Notes under the pieces: model-generated
What the model saw: the letters and a program-made list of their open reading frames with translations, nothing else
Told to the model about the DNA's origin: nothing
The model's database searches: none
Made by a program: the position numbers and the translations under genes
Part shown: piece after piece, positions 61,863-64,000 of the stretch
How positions within the stretch are numbered: position 1 is the first letter of the stretch
How the letters are laid out: every line of letters starts with the position of its first letter
Source of the DNA: Brevibacterium sp. RIT 803
GTDB lineage: Bacteria; Actinomycetota; Actinomycetes; Actinomycetales; Brevibacteriaceae
Direction: 5' to 3'
DNA length: 64,000 nucleotides
Assembly: GCF_016892625.1 (NCBI RefSeq)
Contig: NZ_JAFEMW010000001.1
Span: 186,001 to 250,000, forward strand

Positions 61863-62995
61863 CTGGGACCGTCTTCGAGCGCGGTCGACACCGCACGCAG
61901 CCGTGCCGCGGTCTCTTCGGCGGAGACGTCACCGACGAAGGCTCCCATGGCCGCTTCGGATCCAGCGAGGAATTTCAGCTTGTTCTCGGCACGTCTGGGG
62001 CTGGTGATCTCGAGATGCATCCATTCTGCCGAGCGGTCCGCACAGTTGACCGGCGCCTGATGCCAAGCTGCGATGTATGGGGTGGGAGTCGAATACAGAT
62101 TGTCGATCCTTCGCAGCACCTCGGGGTAGATGCCAGCGAGGTCGTCGCGTTCGGCATCACCTAGTTCGTCGAGTCCCAGCACCTGCCGGTGCGGGACGAT
62201 GTGGACTTCGACGGGCCACCGAGCTGCAAAGGGCACGAAGGCAGAGAAGTATGCCGACTCAAGGACCATCCGCTCCCCCGAGCCGCGTTCGAAGTCGAGG
62301 ACGTCGCCCAGCAGCGGCCTGCCCGTCTCACGCTTGTGCTGCACCGCTCGAGCCGAGGTGATGACGGTGTGCGGGGTGACGAACGGATAGGCATAGATCT
62401 GGCCGTGCGGGTGATTCATCGTCACACCGATCTCCTCGCCCCGATTTTCGAACACGAAGACCTGCTCGATCCCCTCTTGTGCGGCGAGCTCGCTGCTCCG
62501 GTTCGCCCAGGCGTCGATGACCGTGCGGGCACGTGCCGGGTCGAGGTCGGCGAACGATCCGTTGTGCTCGGACGAGAAGACGACGACCTCACAGCGTCCG
62601 TGGGCAGGGGCGGTCAGTGCGGGTTCGGAGGCCGCCTCGGCGAATTTCTGCCGTGGATCGGCAGGCACCGCTCCGAGTGATGGCCCCAGCGAAGGGAACC
62701 GATTCTCGAAGACGACGACATCGTAGTCGGCGACAGGGATCTCGGTGGGTCGTCCGGGTGCCGAGGGGCAGAGGGGACATTCGGCGGCCACGGGAAGATG
62801 CGTTCGTGACTGTCGATGTGTGGCCACGGCCACCCACTCGCCAGTGAGCAGGTCGAAACGCAGCTGTCCGCCGGTAGGACGTGGTTCTGCCGGTCGATGG
62901 TCCTCGGCAGGTGGTGCCGCCGTCGAATCTGCGTCCTGGAAGAACAAGATGTCTCTGCCGTCGGCAAGCGTGCTCCGACGAACCTGTGTGCTCAA
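61859..62995 (-). CDS. galT: Galactose-1-phosphate uridylyltransferase
   Basis: Transfers UMP from UDP-glucose to galactose-1-phosphate. From TTG 62995 it has 378 residues. The catalytic HPHGQ motif is in MNHPHGQIYAYPF, with ECPLCPS (metal-binding pair), FENRFPSLG and HIVPHR further. TTG 62995 overlaps the stop of a short leader ORF that has a strong Shine-Dalgarno sequence, and gives the normal N-terminal length. ATG 63076 is also in frame but lies beside a possible -10 (TATGAT, 63082-63087), so it would only work as a leaderless start. Confidence 0.92.
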   Translation of the reverse strand: MSTQVRRSTLADGRDILFFQDADSTAAPPAEDHRPAEPRPTGGQLRFDLLTGEWVAVATHRQSRTHLPVAAECPLCPSAPGRPTEIPVADYDVVVFENRFPSLGPSLGAVPADPRQKFAEAASEPALTAPAHGRCEVVVFSSEHNGSFADLDPARARTVIDAWANRSSELAAQEGIEQVFVFENRGEEIGVTMNHPHGQIYAYPFVTPHTVITSARAVQHKRETGRPLLGDVLDFERGSGERMVLESAYFSAFVPFAARWPVEVHIVPHRQVLGLDELGDAERDDLAGIYPEVLRRIDNLYSTPTPYIAAWHQAPVNCADRSAEWMHLEITSPRRAENKLKFLAGSEAAMGAFVGDVSAEETAARLRAVSTALEDGPR

Positions 62996-63054
62996 CGGAC
63001 ACCCACGAGTTCGGCGGCTCGTCGGTGGAAATGAGAAAAGCTGCACTGACCCAT
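62992..63054 (-). CDS. Possible 20-residue leader ORF of galT
   Basis: ATG 63054 is preceded by GGGAGG at ideal spacing and opens 20 codons (MGQCSFSHFHRRAAELVGVR) ending in TGA. The TGA overlaps the TTG of galT by four bases (TTGA). The arrangement would couple galT translation to this small ORF. No homologue is recognised. Confidence 0.4.
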   Translation of the reverse strand: MGQCSFSHFHRRAAELVGVR

Positions 63055-63065
63055 CAGACCTCCCA

Positions 63066-63085
63066 AAACTGATCATTTTCGATCA
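63066..63085 (-). promoter_or_regulatory. Candidate DeoR operator, site C (galT/epimerase)
   Basis: On the minus strand TGATCGAAAATGATCAGTTT, a 17-of-20 match to site B at 58472-58491. It overlaps a -10-like TATGAT (63082-63087) of galT and lies in the region between galTK and the divergent epimerase gene, where it could control both directions. Confidence 0.5.
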
Positions 63086-63175
63086 TAATGCTAACATCTG
63101 CATGGGAGAGATCCCAGATCTCGCGTAGAATTCTGGGACACCGGAATATCCGCTCACCACCTGCTCAGGAGTCGC

Positions 63176-64000
63176 ATGACCGATCTCATCGAGCTCGCCC
63201 TGGGCGACGACAGCGCCGTCGTCTCCACAGACGGAGCAGCTCTGCTCGACTACACCGTCGGGGATCGTCCTGTCGTCGTCCAGATGTCCGCCTTCGACGG
63301 CGCCGTGCTGGCACCGTGGCCGAACCGTATCGCCGATGGACGCTATGACTTCAACGGCAGCTCCCACCAGCTGCCCATCACCGAGGTCTCACGCGGAACG
63401 TCCCTGCATGGTCTTGTGGCTGAGACCGACTGGAAGGTGAGTCACCGCAATGATGCCTCGGTACGGCTCGACACAGACATCTCCGGCCCGCCGGGGTATC
63501 CCTTTGAGTTGTCCCTTGAGGTGACCTACACCCTTGTCGAGAGTGAAGACGAGGGCGACGGTGCGAATGAATGCGAGGGCAGAGGCGAGCTCCGGGTCCT
63601 GGCTCTCGCGCGAAACATCGGGCACGAGACCGCCCCCTTCGGTTTCGGCTTTCATCCCTGGATCCATCCAGGCGCGGAACGAGTCGATCAGGCGCAGCTC
63701 CTCATTCCGGCAGAGACCTGGTTCGAGACCGATGACAGACTCATCCCCCAGACGGTCAGGCATTTCGACACCGGATCGTACATCCCCGCCGATCACGGGC
63801 CCGAAGAAGCATCCTGCGTCCTCTGCAAAGACTTCCGCGCACTGCGCACTCTTGGCCCGGCGATCCTCGACGACGCCTTCGGCACCCCGCAGCGCGGTGA
63901 CGACGGGTGGTCGCGCGTGAGGCTGAGAGGAGCCGACGACAGGACGGTCACCATCGGAATGGATGAGAGCTTCCGGGCTTGGCAGCTGTGCACCGGAGAC
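63176..64000 (+). CDS. galM: Aldose 1-epimerase family protein, 3' end cut by window edge
   Basis: Open frame from ATG 63176 (AGGAG five bases upstream) to the window end, 275 codons without stop. Galactose mutarotase-fold features: APWPNRIADGRYDFNG near residue 45, SRGTSLHGLVAETDW, and PFGFGFHPWIHPGAE (key His in the FGFHPW block). It probably converts beta- to alpha-galactose for GalK. Divergent from galTK across about 180 bases containing site C. A short acidic insert (VESEDEGDGANECEGRGE) lies in the middle. Confidence 0.9.
   Translation, partial: MTDLIELALGDDSAVVSTDGAALLDYTVGDRPVVVQMSAFDGAVLAPWPNRIADGRYDFNGSSHQLPITEVSRGTSLHGLVAETDWKVSHRNDASVRLDTDISGPPGYPFELSLEVTYTLVESEDEGDGANECEGRGELRVLALARNIGHETAPFGFGFHPWIHPGAERVDQAQLLIPAETWFETDDRLIPQTVRHFDTGSYIPADHGPEEASCVLCKDFRALRTLGPAILDDAFGTPQRGDDGWSRVRLRGADDRTVTIGMDESFRAWQLCTGD

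Noticed and set aside
63071-63076. ATG 63076 as the galT start
   Set aside because: No ribosome-binding site; it overlaps the operator-like site and lies at the predicted transcription start. Kept only as a leaderless alternative.

Overview
The window is 64 kb of high-GC actinobacterial chromosome. The gene order rlmN-cdsA-frr-pyrH-tsf-rpsB, xerC-dprA-yifB-yraN, DUF2469-rnhB-lepB-rplS-trmD-rimM-KH-rpsP-ffh, amt-ftsY-smc, mutM-rnc-rpmF-DUF177, coaD ... rsmD-recG-DAK2-thiL-DUF3515-ddl-gpsA-plsC-murA-leuD-leuC-IclR is the conserved actinobacterial backbone, also seen in mycobacteria. Overall protein character, plus two compatible-solute importers, points to Micrococcales, most like Brevibacterium. 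The genus is inference; the phylum is solid.

Positions 1-25,700 are housekeeping and nearly all on the minus strand: translation (rlmN, frr, tsf, rpsB, rplS, trmD, rimM, khpA, rpsP), UMP and phospholipid synthesis (pyrH, cdsA), DNA processing (xerC, dprA, yifB, yraN, rnhB), secretion (two lepB, ffh, ftsY), ammonium uptake (amt) and chromosome organisation (smc). The one exception is a plus-strand exported M23/VanY fusion protein at 6.0-7.0 kb. A tRNA-Asn follows at 25.8 kb. Positions 26-34 kb mix accessory genes (BCCT betaine-type carrier; SDR/LysR divergent pair; MFS exporter) with backbone genes (mutM, rnc, rpmF, DUF177, coaD). Positions 34.1-38.1 kb hold a GntR regulator and a complete ectoine-type ABC importer (ehuBCDA) inserted between coaD and rsmD, which are usually adjacent. 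Positions 38.1-52.8 kb return to backbone genes for repair, thiamine, wall, phospholipid and leucine synthesis. Positions 52.8-64 kb form a galactose-type regulon: DeoR regulator, YtfQRT/YjfF-like ABC importer, sodium:solute symporter with a small membrane partner, galK, galT and the start of an aldose epimerase gene cut by the window edge.

No CRISPR array, prophage, transposase or toxin-antitoxin system was seen. The most interesting signals are regulatory. (1) Two intrinsic terminators following ribosomal-protein genes lie inside the first ~20 codons of the next gene (rplS to lepB at 13.95 kb; rpmF to rnc at 31.5 kb), suggesting translation-gated read-through. (2) Small hairpins with a common loop and covarying stems sit at the leuD 3' end. 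(3) A shared 20-bp operator-like motif links three promoters of the galactose cluster. (4) A 20-codon leader ORF has a stop that overlaps a likely TTG start of galT. (5) A GlnR-type box lies before an amt gene that has lost the usual glnK-glnD neighbours. Coordinates of starts were chosen by Shine-Dalgarno sequences, overlaps and family N-termini; alternatives are stated.
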